Shown here piece by piece: positions 1 to 10,470 of a stretch of DNA of 64,000 nucleotides (position 1 is its first letter; the number at the start of each line of letters is the position of its first letter). The translations under genes and the position numbers were made by a program. The stretch spans positions 63,569,122 through 63,633,121 of the forward strand of contig NC_134849.1 in the NCBI RefSeq assembly GCF_965363235.1. Reading direction: 5' to 3'. The notes under the pieces are model-generated. The model worked only from the letters and a program-made list of their open reading frames with translations. It was not told the origin of the DNA and ran no database searches. Origin of the DNA: Mytilus galloprovincialis (taxonomy: Eukaryota; Mollusca; Bivalvia; Mytilida; Mytilidae).

Positions 1-1744
1 CACTGAAGATATTTTGTTGCAATAACCAGTAAAAGAAAGATGAATAAATTGTCTATAACAGTGAACCAATAATGTAGTTCAAACTAAGTTCACTTATTAA
101 CTATCAATTGATAAAAATAGCGAAATTTTAAATGAAACAACATAACGTGAAATTTTGCCCATTTTCAGCGTGTATTTTAGTGTTTTTTTTTCAAAACGGT
201 AACACCTATACATGATATTTGATATTCATTGTGAAACCCTACATTCTCTTCTTCAGTTCAAAGATGTATAACTTATGTAAAGTTTATCTTCTTGTCTTTA
301 CAAGCCTATAACATAGACCCAATATGAAATGCACATCTGATCTTGGCTAGGCCGAGTTGGATATTAAACAACGAGCGATTATCATTTGCTGTCCAGTTAC
401 CTGATCGCTATATGCTAGTCCAAATAAAAATGACGCATCGAAAGTTTTTTTTTTAATTTTTGCTGTGACACCACCTTCACAGCTAATAACAAACATAGTC
501 TATCCAGTGTTTTCATTAAGAACCGGCCGCCGGCCATTTTGACCTGTTCAATTCAATTTCTGGCCGGTTCAGTTGTCCTGAATAAAAAAAAAAAAAAGTA
601 CTATTTTTTTTTATGAGATCTTTTTATATTAAAATCATGACAACGGAGTTCGAGGGAGTTCGAAGATTTGTGTTTATATTTTAAACCGACATGCGGTTGC
701 AACGGCGATTTTCATTGGCTGTTATTTCAGACTTCCTGTTTGACACACGTGTTTATCGTTGTTATGATTGAATGAATAGTATGTACCCTCGCAGCTCTTG
801 AGTCTTCATTATGTATGTATGTACGTAGATCCCTCCGTTTACGGAGCACCCAGAACACTACATGATTTTTTTCACTTTAACAACTACCACGTCAAAGAGT
901 AGAAAAGGTTTGGATTACTATGTAGTTTGACAAGATTTGGAACAGTTTGAATGACGTTATAGTTTTACTGTTTAATTGATGTCTACAACTGGCCCCGTCG
1001 ATCTGCCGGCAACTACAGAGCATCCGAAAAGGGGGCAGGGTACATCGATGAAAAGTTGCATTGACAGGTCCCGTTCCAAATCATAAGATATATTTCTGGT
1101 CATAATACTTTCAGTTGTGAGGTATGTAACCCTTTTAAAAGCTATCAAATGAAATTAAGAAGAAGTGGAAGCTCATGTTTTCTTATAAATGAGCCTGGCC
1201 AGCACTTCTTCTTCTTCTTTCTTTACACATCTTTTCATACCACCGGGATAATGGGAAGGGGGATATTTAAAACTGCTGCGTGCAGGGGAAGTGCTGTCCA
1301 AATTTTTTAGGGGTCCTCAAAGGTAGGACAAGAATCTGGTTTTAAATGTAAATAGCACCATAATTTTCTTATTGTCCCAAGTCCCTATCTAAATAAAATT
1401 AACCTCTTGTCAGGTTCAGAGTTTTTGCTACTACATGTACATGTAACCTTTTATCAACAATATAAAGCCAGAAATAAATTATGATGCTCAATATAGTATT
1501 TTTTTATTCTGAGGATGAATCAGATTTTGAGGACGATTGTTGCTGGTGAACTCTATTTTGGCATGGATAACAAGTTGTTATACATAAGTGTCATTGAATT
1601 GTATCCATCAATCATTATAATAATTAATCTCTTATTAAAGTGATAAAAATGAAAATATTTCAATATTATACTTTCTGACTTGGTGATGTTAGATAATAAT
1701 TCATTCATTGACTTAGAAAAACTTTAGGTTGCCTACATTAACAG
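1..1744. other. AT-rich noncoding stretch, no gene recognised
   Basis: No reading frame of note, no splice-consistent exon and no RNA gene seen. A short GC-rich patch lies near 522..565 (CCGGCCGCCGGCC followed by a second CTGGCCGG), and homopolymer T/A runs are frequent. Confidence 0.5.
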
Positions 1745-1753
1745 TAGTACTGT

Positions 1754-2044
1754 AAAAGTGACATTTTAAGAACAATAATAATTTTATGCCATGGCCAGAA
1801 TTCAGGATTTTGTGTCTAATTTTTTTTTTTTAAATCTTTGAGGGGTAGAAATGACATTTTCAGAACTATAGTTTTATGCCAGGAATGCAGGTTTTTAAGC
1901 CTTTTTGTTTAAAAAACAAGGGGGCTAGTGGTAAAAGTGACATTTTCAGAACTATAATTTAATTCCCAGAATGCGCCAGAATGCAGGATTTTGCGTCTAA
2001 TTTTAAAAAAATCGTGGGGGGGCAAGCCCCCCCAAACCCCCCCT
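1754..2044 (+). repeat. Three degenerate direct copies ending in a G7/C7 hairpin
   Basis: A block built around GTGACATTTTCAGAAC, then TTTATGCC, then AATGCAGGATTTTG occurs at about 1754..1822, 1846..1901 and 1933..2004. It is followed by G7-CAAG-C7 at 2016..2033 and more C-runs. It resembles the tail of a dispersed invertebrate repeat; the family is not named. Confidence 0.6.
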
Positions 2045-2246
2045 TTTAGGTTTGGGCCTGCTTAAATCTCTAATTGGCCCCTTCAAACAAAATGAAGTGA
2101 AACCCCTGTCTATCTATACCAAAAATGCATTGTGACATCACAATTTCCATTTAAAAAATGATTTATAAACATGCTAAAAAAGCATGCATAATACATAACA
2201 TATATCCCTATGATGTACGAAAACATATGTTATAACTATTTGGTGA

Positions 2247-2335
2247 TCCAAGATTGCTCTGAAGCCAGAAGGACCCAAGGCCCCAGCTTGTCTCAGTCTG
2301 GTAAAACAGCTGTTGGACATCAGAGCAATCTTGGA
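2247..2335. repeat. 89-bp inverted repeat with 16-bp perfect arms
   Basis: TCCAAGATTGCTCTGA at 2247..2262 is exactly complementary to 2320..2335, with a 57-base loop that contains a smaller CCAGA/TCTGG pairing. It could be a small foldback element or a transcribed hairpin; nothing in the sequence decides. Confidence 0.6.
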
Positions 2336-2452
2336 CTATTATTTGTCATGTGATGATGTTTCAGACAAATTGGCAAAACAAAGTAAATGCAAGGCTGAAG
2401 CATGATAACTTTTTTCAAATTCCATTGTTAAAGATGAATATCATTCCATGTT

Positions 2453-2727
2453 CGGTACCTCGAATTACCGAATAACAGTGTTATTATCCGAATAACTCAT
2501 GTAATTACCGAATAACTCTTCAAATATCAATATTAACACATTTAAGTGACTTTTAAACATATATTATTGAATAAAATTATAATAGAAGTGTATTTTATAA
2601 CCTAAAAATAAAAAAAAAAGTTGCAGGTAAGTTAATATTGATCATTATAAAATTATGGATATCGGTGTGTACTTCCAAGATGGCGACCAAGGAAAACGTA
2701 AGAAATGAAGAAAAGAAAGATTGCATA
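2453..2727 (+). repeat. Left terminal inverted repeat with inward Met start
   Basis: The arm opens with two ACCGAATAAC-type motifs, holds a GCAGGTAAGT donor-like site near 2624, and ends with a start codon at 2680 in the context CCAAGATGGCGACC. The frame from 2680 reads MATKENVRNEEKKDCI and stops at about 2800. AAGATGGCG also matches the core of a YY1-type promoter site. The right arm carries the same first 16 residues on minus. Confidence 0.7.
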
Positions 2728-3104
2728 TATGCCTTCAAAGGAAAACGCTATGAAAATATAGTATTAAATAATTTACTGTATATACAGAGAATTGTCTAAT
2801 AATTGTTTTTCAGAAAGGATTTGAAAATTTAACCAGTACATCAAAGCAATGCAATTACTCCAATCACTAATTACTTTTCATAACAATTTACTCAACATTA
2901 AATAAAATGTAATTAAGAATTTTCACATATTCAATTCAAATCTAATCAAAAAAGTTTTATAATTGATTGTTTTAATAAAAACAAAGCTTCTGAATGGATG
3001 ATTTTTATGTTTATTCTAATAAAATTTTCTCAAAACTAAATATAAGATTTTCATTGGCAAATATAAATGTTTTTACAAGTCACTTTAATTTTGTATAAAA
3101 AGCC

Positions 3105-3343
3105 ATGAATACATGTGTGCTGTCTTCCATTTTCAAAATGGCTTTATATCCGTGTGTTCAATGTGATGAAGAATGTGTTGATTGCACCATTCAATGCAGT
3201 TGTTGTGATCGTTGGGTTCACAGTGCTTGTGTCCCAATGGATGATGCATTGTTATTGGCCTGGTCAGATGTGTCTCTAAAGTTCCTTTGTAAGGACTGTT
3301 GCTTTACAGACAACAAGTATGACATGGCCAAGGCGTTAGAAAG
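3105..3343 (+). CDS. PHD-finger exon inside the TIR element
   Basis: A PHD finger is a small Cys4-His-Cys3 zinc fold, usually for binding histone tails and also present in ORF1 of some CR1-type LINEs. The frame shows CVQC, a Cys pair in the middle (CSCC), WVHSAC and, further on, CKDC: the full spacing of metal ligands, with the Trp before the His as in true PHD fingers. The Met at 3105 may not be the real start; MALYPC (start 3138) is another choice. The exon ends at a good donor, AAG|GTAAGT, at 3343/3344, so the visible 80 codons are one exon. The remaining exons were not found. It lies on plus, facing the SGNH fragment, between the inverted repeats. Function in transposition is unknown; captured host or LINE sequence is an alternative. 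Confidence 0.65.
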
Positions 3344-4200
3344 GTAAGTAATTTTCATACATACCTTTTATTATAAGCTATACAAATGCGAAATTGGGTT
3401 TTTTATATTATTAATAGAGAGTGAAACATGGTACAAGAAAAATAAAATAAAATATTTAATTTCAAAGAAGACAATCTTTCACCTAGTTTATTATATTTCA
3501 TTTATTTCTTATTTCATTTAAAATGTATTTAATTTACTTAATTTAAATTACTAAAAAATCAGAATTAAAAATATTAAAATAATACTCAATTAATATTCTT
3601 CTAAAATTAGTATTTACGTTTTTTTTATTGCTACTTTTATTTATTTTCATACATTGAATAATTTGAAAGTGATAATGAGTTAATTAGTTCCAATAAACAA
3701 AATAATCATTACCTCACACTTCTGTTAGATTGTTAATTGGGTTGTTGTTTACTGACACGTGCCCATTACATAATTAATCATTAAGAGATTATATTACAGT
3801 ATGGACACTCTGCATTAAACAGGCTTGTGACTGTCTTGGTATACCAAGGCTGCATTACCAACACCAATAATTATAATAATGAAAAATAGAACACAAATAA
3901 ATATTTACAACTATATACAATATGTACATCCTATGTTAGTTTTCTGTCAAAGGGTAATAATGTTCAATGTTTCACCAATAATTTTTGATTATTTAAAATA
4001 AAAAATTATTAAAAAAAGATATTTTAATAAAGTTAATTTGAGTTTTCCTGTTAAAAAAAGCTTTCTTCTGGCAAATTCTAATTTGTAAATTATAAAATAT
4101 GTAAGAACTTTTGGATTATTTTAGTCATTCGATGTTAAAAAAAAACCCTCTTCTTAAACAAAATACATTGCACGTGGAGTCATTGAGAAAATAGTTCAGT

Positions 4201-4521
4201 TCATTTCCTAACTTTGTTAATAAACCAACTGACCGACTTCCTCAAAGCTACTAAGAAGGCACGGTAACCCTCTTCAGTGAAATGTATCCCGTCACGAGCT
4301 TCGTATTCCACCCTATAAACATTAGTTGGCTTGAAATAATGTACAAAATGATTTTCAAGAGCTATGCTTTTCATCATTGTGTTCACTATCTCTCGGCGAA
4401 CTGTATGCTCATCGGGAGTGCAATACCAAGGCCCGGACCGCTTCATAACTGACATGAATACCACTGATACTCCTCTCGAAAGACAAGCATATTGATAACT
4501 TAATTCTGTTTTCTTTCTTCT
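4201..4521 (-). CDS. SGNH/GDSL-hydrolase C-terminal fragment inside the TIR element
   Basis: SGNH hydrolases are esterases whose catalytic Asp and His lie near the C-terminus in a DxxH motif. The minus frame is open from 4521 to a TGA at 4203..4201 and reads a hydrophobic strand (VSVVFMSVMKRSG), a helix-rich stretch, then DGIHFTEEGYRAFL, a clear DxxH block followed by the usual helix. The earlier blocks with the catalytic Ser, the Gly and the Asn are not visible upstream, and there is no convincing acceptor, so this is a partial exon or remnant. There is no ATG before the hydrophobic strand; the first internal ATGs are at about 4455 and 4446. SGNH domains occur with PHD fingers in CR1-like LINE ORF1 and in some Ngaro-type retroelements, so capture from a retroelement is possible. 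It faces the PHD exon. Confidence 0.55.
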   Translation of the reverse strand, partial: RRKKTELSYQYACLSRGVSVVFMSVMKRSGPWYCTPDEHTVRREIVNTMMKSIALENHFVHYFKPTNVYRVEYEARDGIHFTEEGYRAFLVALRKSVSWFINKVRK

Positions 4522-4990
4522 TCAGTCATTGGTAAGTAAGTATGTATTGTTCATGGTGTTCATGATGTTCATTATTGTGTTCATTTTCTATTGTGTACAT
4601 TTTTTGTATTGTTCATTTTCAATTTCATTGTGTACATTTTTCTATACTGTTCGTGTACATTTTCGTATATTGTTCATGTTCAATTTTATTGTAAAATTGA
4701 GAAAGGAAATGGTGAATATGTCAAAGCGACAACCACCCGACCATAGAGCAAACAACAGCCTTGTATATTTCGTATGTAGTTATACTGGTAAGTACATGTT
4801 TACGTTGCAACCAATGCAGGTTCAATTATCTTTTTTCAATTATTTTAGTGTTTAAGTAAGTATACAGTTTTGTTTATGCAATTTATTTTTATTCTGTTTA
4901 ATGCATTTTTCTTTTGTTGTTTCCCCACTGCTGTTTTATGCACTTGATACATAATGCATGTATAGTATTGTTTCGCATGTTTTCAGGTTG

Positions 4991-5249
4991 AAATTCTAAA
5001 TAAAGTATTTCCGCGGACTATGACAGATAAGCCCGTGCCTTGTGCAGGATATCTTAGTAGTTATAAATTTTTTACAATAAATTCTAAATAAAGTATTTCC
5101 GCGGACTATGACAGATAAGCCCGTCGCGGCCTTGTGCAGGATATCTTAGTAGTTATAATTTTTTTACAATAAATTCTAAATAAAGTATTTCCGCGGACTA
5201 TGACAGATAAGCCCGTGCCTTGTGCAGGATATCTTAATAGTTGTAATTT
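4991..5249 (+). repeat. Three tandem copies of an 88-92-bp unit next to the right TIR
   Basis: Copies start at 4991, 5079 and 5171. Each holds TAAATAAAGTATTTCC (with an AATAAA), CCGCGGACTATGACAG and CTTGTGCAGGATATC. The second copy has an extra CGCGGC insert. AATAAA in each copy could end plus-strand transcription inside the element; that is inference. Confidence 0.85.
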
Positions 5250-5474
5250 TATAGATTTAAAGGGGCTTAATTAACATCCATTTCTAAATCACAAATATAA
5301 AAATATGATAAAGATAATATTTTTTTAATAACTAAAATTAAAACAAAAACTAATTTAAATAGTTTACTATTCCATATTTTATTTTAAAAAATGCCCACCC
5401 TCACATTGTTCATTGCCGTGACGTGGCGTGAGGGCTCCACTTTGGTGGTCTAAGATGAACACGTTGAGGGATTG

Positions 5475-5748
5475 TATGCAATCTTTCTTTTCTTCATTTC
5501 TTACGTTTTCCTTGGTCGCCATCTTGGAAGTACACACCGATATCCATAATTTTATAATGATCAATATTAACTTACCTGCAACTTTTTTTTTATTTTTAGG
5601 TTATAAAATACACTTCTATTATAATTTTATTCAATAATATATATTTAAAAGTCACTTAAATGTGTTAATATTGATATTTGAAGAGTTATTCGGTAATTAC
5701 ATGAGTTATTCGGATAATAACACTGTTATTCGGTAATTCGTGTTACCC
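5475..5748 (-). repeat. Right terminal inverted repeat with inward Met start
   Basis: Inverted copy of 2453..2727. On minus it carries the same start context and the frame MATKENVRNEEKKDCI from about 5525, then diverges from the left arm at DCI and continues to a stop at 5379. The outer end GTGTTACCC differs from the left end by a few bases only. Confidence 0.75.
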
Positions 5749-5757
5749 TTCCATGTT

Positions 5758-6228
5758 TATTCAAGCACTTACCACTTTCGGGAATCTGTGCCAGCGAGGT
5801 CTGGCATGGCTATAAAAAAATATTTCAATTTTTTTTGAAAATTTTCTGAGACGACTTCCTACGACAGTTGTAAGAAAGTGTCCCAGAAAAAAAATAAAAT
5901 AGCCTGCCAGACGTTATATTCTATTTTTTTTTTTACTAGGGTTGGTGCTGCTGGGGATGATTTTCTACAGCTACGAAAACGGCTAAGTGCATGTGTTGGC
6001 CTAAATATGACTGGAGGAAATATGGGGGGAAATGTATGGAAACGAACAAATCAATATAGACAACTTCTTACCAAATGACTGTCAAATTACTTCAGAATTT
6101 AAACGCACATAACAAAACCAACCAAATTCTCATCGATTTCAATAGTCTTTTCTAATAGTCTGCACAAGTTCGGAACAGAAAAGATATATTTCTGGATTTT
6201 AACTGTAAGAGGGATATCAATGGCCCGA
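5758..6228 (+). other. Noncoding, possible old element 3' region
   Basis: Short frames only. A GGAGGAAATATGGGGGG patch near 6013 and a TTACCAAATGACTGTC patch near 6069 look like degraded coding sequence, but I cannot assign a family. Confidence 0.3.
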
Positions 6229-6279
6229 ATAATGGCTGAGACTACTATAACACAGTGTTATAGTAGTCTCAGATAATGG
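6229..6279. repeat. 37-bp perfect palindrome bracketed by 7-bp direct repeats
   Basis: 6236..6272 folds as two exact 18-base arms (CTGAGACTACTATAACAC and its complement) around a single A. ATAATGG lies immediately before (6229..6235) and after (6273..6279). Removing one ATAATGG and the palindrome leaves a smooth join, which is what an insertion with a 7-bp target duplication would give. Confidence 0.9.
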
Positions 6280-6409
6280 GTACATCGGAGACGGATAACT
6301 CGAATCTGGAATTAATTAATCTATCAAATAATCCTAGATCAGACCGACTTCCCCAAAACAGAGATACATGCGCAGTATGTCATAGCCAAAAGTATTCGTA
6401 ATATCTACA

Positions 6410-6700
6410 TTTACTCTGATATAAATACTATGTGCTACTATATATGTGCTGATATTAGACATTTGTTTTAATATATCTTGCTTAGCTTTTATTCTGCATG
6501 TGCTATTTTATGCTTTAATATATATATATATGTGATGTCTGTATGTTTGTGTTGTATGTGTATCTGATGTTATTACATGTATGTTTTGCTTATTAATATC
6601 AGTCGGCTAAAGAGCTCATGTTCTTTGTTATTATGTATATATGAAACCCGACTTTAAATAAAGATGACTTTACTTTACTTTACTTTACTTTAAAATAAAG
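6410..6700 (+). mobile_element. Candidate 3' end of a non-LTR retrotransposon
   Basis: An AT-rich tail with GAAACCCGACTTTAAATAAAG is followed by tandem ACTTTACTTT units at 6666..6692. An AATAAA directly before a short tandem tail is the usual 3' end of LINE-type elements. No intact upstream reverse transcriptase is visible; the short frame ending CAVCHSQKYS at about 6402 may be its last codons. Confidence 0.4.
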
Positions 6701-6785
6701 ATTACTTTACTATACATTGTATCAGGGACACATATAATTCATTAATCTCAGACATTAATGTATTATACGTGTCTGATTGTATACT

Positions 6786-6946
6786 CAGTGGCGGACCCAA
6801 AGGGGGGGGGGTCCGGGTGTTGGACCCTCCTTTTTTTGGACCATCAATGCATTTGAAGTGGAGCATATAGTTGGACCCCCTTTTACTCTGGGTTGGAAAC
6901 ACACACACACACACACACCCTTTTTAAAATGGCTGCATCCGCCCCT
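6786..6946. mobile_element. GGCGGA-type MITE, copy 1 (degenerate)
   Basis: It begins CAGTGGCGGACCC and ends GCATCCGCCCCTG, with G-runs on the left, the internal mark CAATGCATTTGAAG, and AAAATGGCTGCATCCG near the right end. Flanks are ATACT and ATACC, a decayed 5-bp duplication. A (CA)n run at about 6900..6918 interrupts the right half. Confidence 0.75.
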
Positions 6947-7045
6947 GATACCTACTATACTATCTCATAAAAAAGGTAATGGGCACTGGCTATTTTGCCG
7001 GCTGAAAGGCGTAGCTGCACATATTTTTTTCTGGAATATTTGTTT

Positions 7046-7049
<4 letters not shown>

Positions 7050-7081
<32 letters not shown>
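7050..7081 (+). repeat. Poly(A) run of about 32 bases
   Basis: An uninterrupted A-run, possibly the tail of an old retro-insertion; the sequence upstream is unassigned. Confidence 0.8.
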
Positions 7082-7082
<1 letters not shown>

Positions 7083-7214
7083 ATTACTGGCAAAAGAGGG
7101 AAGGGGGGGCAATACTTTGTTAATGTTAACCTGTTTTAGGTTTTTCAAGGTGTTGTTTACTGTTTTTTTAAATAAAGCGAACAAACTCTTTTAATAGAAA
7201 AGGGTAGACATCTT

Positions 7215-7426
7215 AAGATCCCTAGAGATCAGAGATATTGCAAATTCTGTAATGAGATAGAGGTCGAAAAACACTTCTTTCCGTCAAATGCCCTAAATAT
7301 AACTTTAATAGCAACAAATATTTTGACTTAATGAAAATCAATTCCGGAGTAGAAAGATATACTGCTAAAGATGACATGTTTAAACTTAAAATAATACTTA
7401 ACCCGACATCTCACAGTCAAATTAAA
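7215..7426 (+). pseudogene. Non-LTR retrotransposon ORF2 C-terminal relic
   Basis: The frame from 7215 reads KIPRDQRYCKFC then EVEKHFF; after a frame change near 7282 it continues CPKYNF and on to about 7426. The pattern RxCxxC...E.HF...CPxY is the C-terminal zinc-knuckle block seen after the reverse transcriptase in many LINEs. The rest of the protein is absent, so this is a 5'-truncated, frameshifted copy. It lies about 500 bp downstream of a candidate LINE 3' tail, but I see no proof that they are one insertion. Confidence 0.6.
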
Positions 7427-7580
7427 AAAAAAAAACAGTTTCCTTTATAAGACAGTCATTAGAACTGAGGACGGGAGACCCAAAAACAATAATTTGAACT
7501 GATACATTTTGTATTTAACATTGTATTGTGTACTTTTGTATATATGTTATGTTTGTCACAGATCATGTTTTTGATTTATA

Positions 7581-10293
7581 TGGTTGATTTGATTTGATAT
7601 ATATTTTTTAATGTGAAAAAGAAATGGTATTTGTCTTCATATACTACATACTTTCGTGTGTTTTTTTTTAATGTGAAAAAGAAATGGTATTTGTCTTCAG
7701 ATACTACACAACCGAATGATTTAAAATCACCTTTCACTGTTATGGGTATTTATCATTAAAAAGTAAATGAAAATAACCTGATCTATATTATCAAAAGAAA
7801 AGAGAGGCAAAGATACAAAAGAGACATACGGAGAACCCGGATTGAAAATACATACAGGAGGGTCTGGATGGGGGGTCTGTTATTCTGTAAACATTTAATT
7901 TTCACCCCTTTTTTCTCTAATCTTCAAAAAATTAGACCACGCATTTCTCTAATCTTCATTTTTTTTGCCCGTTATTCTCTAATCTTTATTTTTAAGGGCA
8001 TTATTCTTTAATCATTTAACCCCATCAAAACCCTCATACAGAAACAAAAACATGATGATATTTGTGATAAACGATCAACAATTAATAGATGTTACAGTAG
8101 TATAAGTTTTAATAAATATAACAAATTTGATTTACCATCTGCCCAATACAACTTGATTCTTCGTTTTGAATTCCCTTGAAGTTCGGTATTTTTGTTATTT
8201 TCCTTTTTTTTTTTCTTTTCACTTTTTTTTTCTAAATTAAATGTCCGAATACTTTATAAGTCCAAGTAAAATTAAAGGTCATTAAAAGTGAGTCGTAAGT
8301 AACAAACTGGTGCCCTCCCTTGCAGCATACAAGTATCCCAGACATTATTGTTATCTGTCAGACCCAAACAAATAAAGGATAGGGAACGAGTCTAGTCAAT
8401 GTAGCAGATCATTGATGCATGTCAGATCGTCTTCTGAATAAAAAAGTTTGAACATTAAAATTTTGATCTGAATAATTTGCATTGTAGAAACGTTTCACAA
8501 TTTTGCAATCATGTGTTTCATGTTATCAATCCCCAATAAAAAGTTATTTTACAAAAACAGAACTCTAAGGAATATTCAAAAAGGAAAGTCCTTTATCAAA
8601 TAGAAAACACAAACTTATACACAACAAACGAATTAAAAACAACTCATATTCCTAATTTTGTGCAGGCGTTTTCTAGTGTAAAAAATGGTGAATTAATTTA
8701 AAAGCTGTTAAAGTTAAATTGATCCCACCTGTACGACAGACGCATATATACTGACAACAATGTGTGAACATTGCCAACAATATGTGAGCAGATCGAATTA
8801 ACATAACAGTCATAACAATATCTTCATCGCGGCCTCAGTAGATATCCATTGGTACAGGACTATATTCACCAAAACATGATAAATCGGTATTTATCGCTGT
8901 TTCGTGCATTTTTCCTTCGGTCTTTTTTTTTGTGATAATTTTTCAAAAGCTTGAGATGGAAAATTATCGCTAGAAATGGTTGATTTGATTTGATATATAT
9001 TTTTTAATGTGAAAAATAAATGGTATTTGTCTTCATATACTACACAACCGAATAATTTGAAATCACCTTTCACTATTATAGGTATTTATCATTAAAAAGT
9101 AAATGAAAATAACCTGATCTATATTATCAAAATAAAAGAGAGGCAAAGATGCAAAAGAGACATACGGAGAACCCGGATGGAAAATACATACAGGAGGGTC
9201 TGGATGGGGGTTTGTTATTCTGTAAACATTTAATTTTCACCCCTTTTTTCTCTAATCTTCAAAAAATTCTTCACTGTTTTGCCCGTTATTCTCTAATCTT
9301 TATTTTTTAAGGGCATTCTTCTCTAATCATTTAACCCCATCAAAACCCTCATACAGAAACAAAAACATGATGATATGTGTGATAAACGATCAACAATTAA
9401 TAGATGTTACAGTAGTATAAGTTTTAATAAATATAACATATTTGATTTACCATCTGCGATCATCTGCCCAATACAGCTAGATTCTTCGTTTTGAATTCCC
9501 TTGAAGTTCGGTATTTTTGTTATTTTGCTTTTTTTTTCACTTTTTTTTTCTAAATTAAATGTCCGAATACTTTATAAGTCCAAGTAAAATTAAAGGTCAT
9601 TAAAAGCGAGTCGTAAGTAACAAACTGGTGCTCTCCCTTGCAGCATACAAGTATCCCAGACATTATTGTAATCTGTCAGACCAAAACAAATAAAGGATAG
9701 GGAACGAGTCTAGTCAATGTAGCAGATCATTGATGCATGTCAGATCGTCTTCTGAATAAAAAAGTTTGAACATTAAATTTTGATCTGAATAATTTGCATT
9801 GTAGAAACGTTTCACAATTTTGCAATCATGTGTTTCATGTTATCAATCCCCAATAAAAAGTTATTTTACAAAAACAGAACTCTAAGGAATATTCAAAAAG
9901 GAAAGTCCTTTATCAAATAGAAAACACAAACTTATACACAACAAACGAATTAAAAACAACTCATATTCCTAATTTTGTGCAGGCGTTTTCTAGTGTAAAA
10001 AATGGTGAATTAATTTAAAAGCTGTTAAAGTTAAATTGATCCCACCTGTACGACAGACGCATATATACTGACAACAATGTGTGAACATTGCCAACAATAT
10101 GTGAGCAGATCGAACTAACATAACAGTCATAACAATATCTTCATCGCGGCCTCAGTAGATATCCATTGGTACAGGACTATATTCACCAAAACATGATAAA
10201 TCAGTATTTATCGCTGTTTTGTGCATTTTTCCTTCGCTCTTTTTTTTGTGATAATTTTTCAAACGCTTGAGATGGAAAATTATAGCTAGAAAT
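7581..10293 (+). repeat. Large tandem duplication, two units of 1.3-1.4 kb
   Basis: Unit 1 is 7581..8976 and unit 2 is 8977..10293. Both start TGGTTGATTTGATTTG and end at GATGGAAAATTAT..CTAGAAAT; identity is high throughout, including the segment GGAGAACCCGG and the long block before the end. Unit 1 is longer mainly because it holds an extra 70-bp copy of its own start (7611..7680 against 7667..7700). No coding frame is preserved between the units, so this looks like noncoding duplication. The second unit ends about 560 bp before the TLR start codon. A diverged partial third copy of its end lies at 53289..53588. Confidence 0.9.
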
Positions 10294-10470
10294 CAATGAG
10301 GCATGTGGCGTTGCTAATGAAATTAACAAGCAATTGACAACGGTCGTCACAGGTAAATAGCGATACATAGATTATCATTGGTCATCTCAACTCGAATGCT
10401 TTTCTCGCTTTCGCCGTACCGGCTCAAGCGAGAAAAGCAATCGAGTTGAGATGATCAACGATCATCTGTA
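10294..10470. repeat. Dispersed repeat with internal palindrome
   Basis: CATCTCAACTCGA, TTTTCTCGCTT and its reverse AAGCGAGAAAAGC, then TCGAGTTGAGATG, form a foldback of about 75 bp at 10382..10452. The whole stretch continues the end of the large duplication and has a second copy at 53289..53588. Confidence 0.75.

Larger units (their letters stand above)
2453..5748. mobile_element. 3.3-kb Mutator-like element with long TIRs and 9-bp target duplication
   Basis: The arms 2453..2727 and 5475..5748 are near-identical inverted repeats of about 275 bp; their outer ends share CGAATTACCGAATAAC. The element is bracketed by an exact 9-bp direct repeat TTCCATGTT at 2444..2452 and 5749..5757. Long TIRs plus 9-bp target duplications are typical of Mutator-like elements (MULEs), but I found no transposase, so the superfamily is inferred from geometry only. 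Inside, in order: a PHD-finger exon (plus), an AT-rich spacer, an SGNH-hydrolase fragment (minus), a TTCATT-rich low-complexity tract near 4545..4690, a fragment near 4720..4746 resembling a dispersed mussel repeat in reverse, and three 90-bp tandem copies beside the right arm. It may be non-autonomous, or a transposase may be present but too decayed to recognise. Confidence 0.75.

Noticed and set aside
4705..4800. Possible plus exon MSKRQPPDHRANNSLV with a GTAAGT donor
   Set aside because: The sequence is a reversed piece of the dispersed CGGGTTGTTGTCTCTTTG repeat; the donor match is probably chance.
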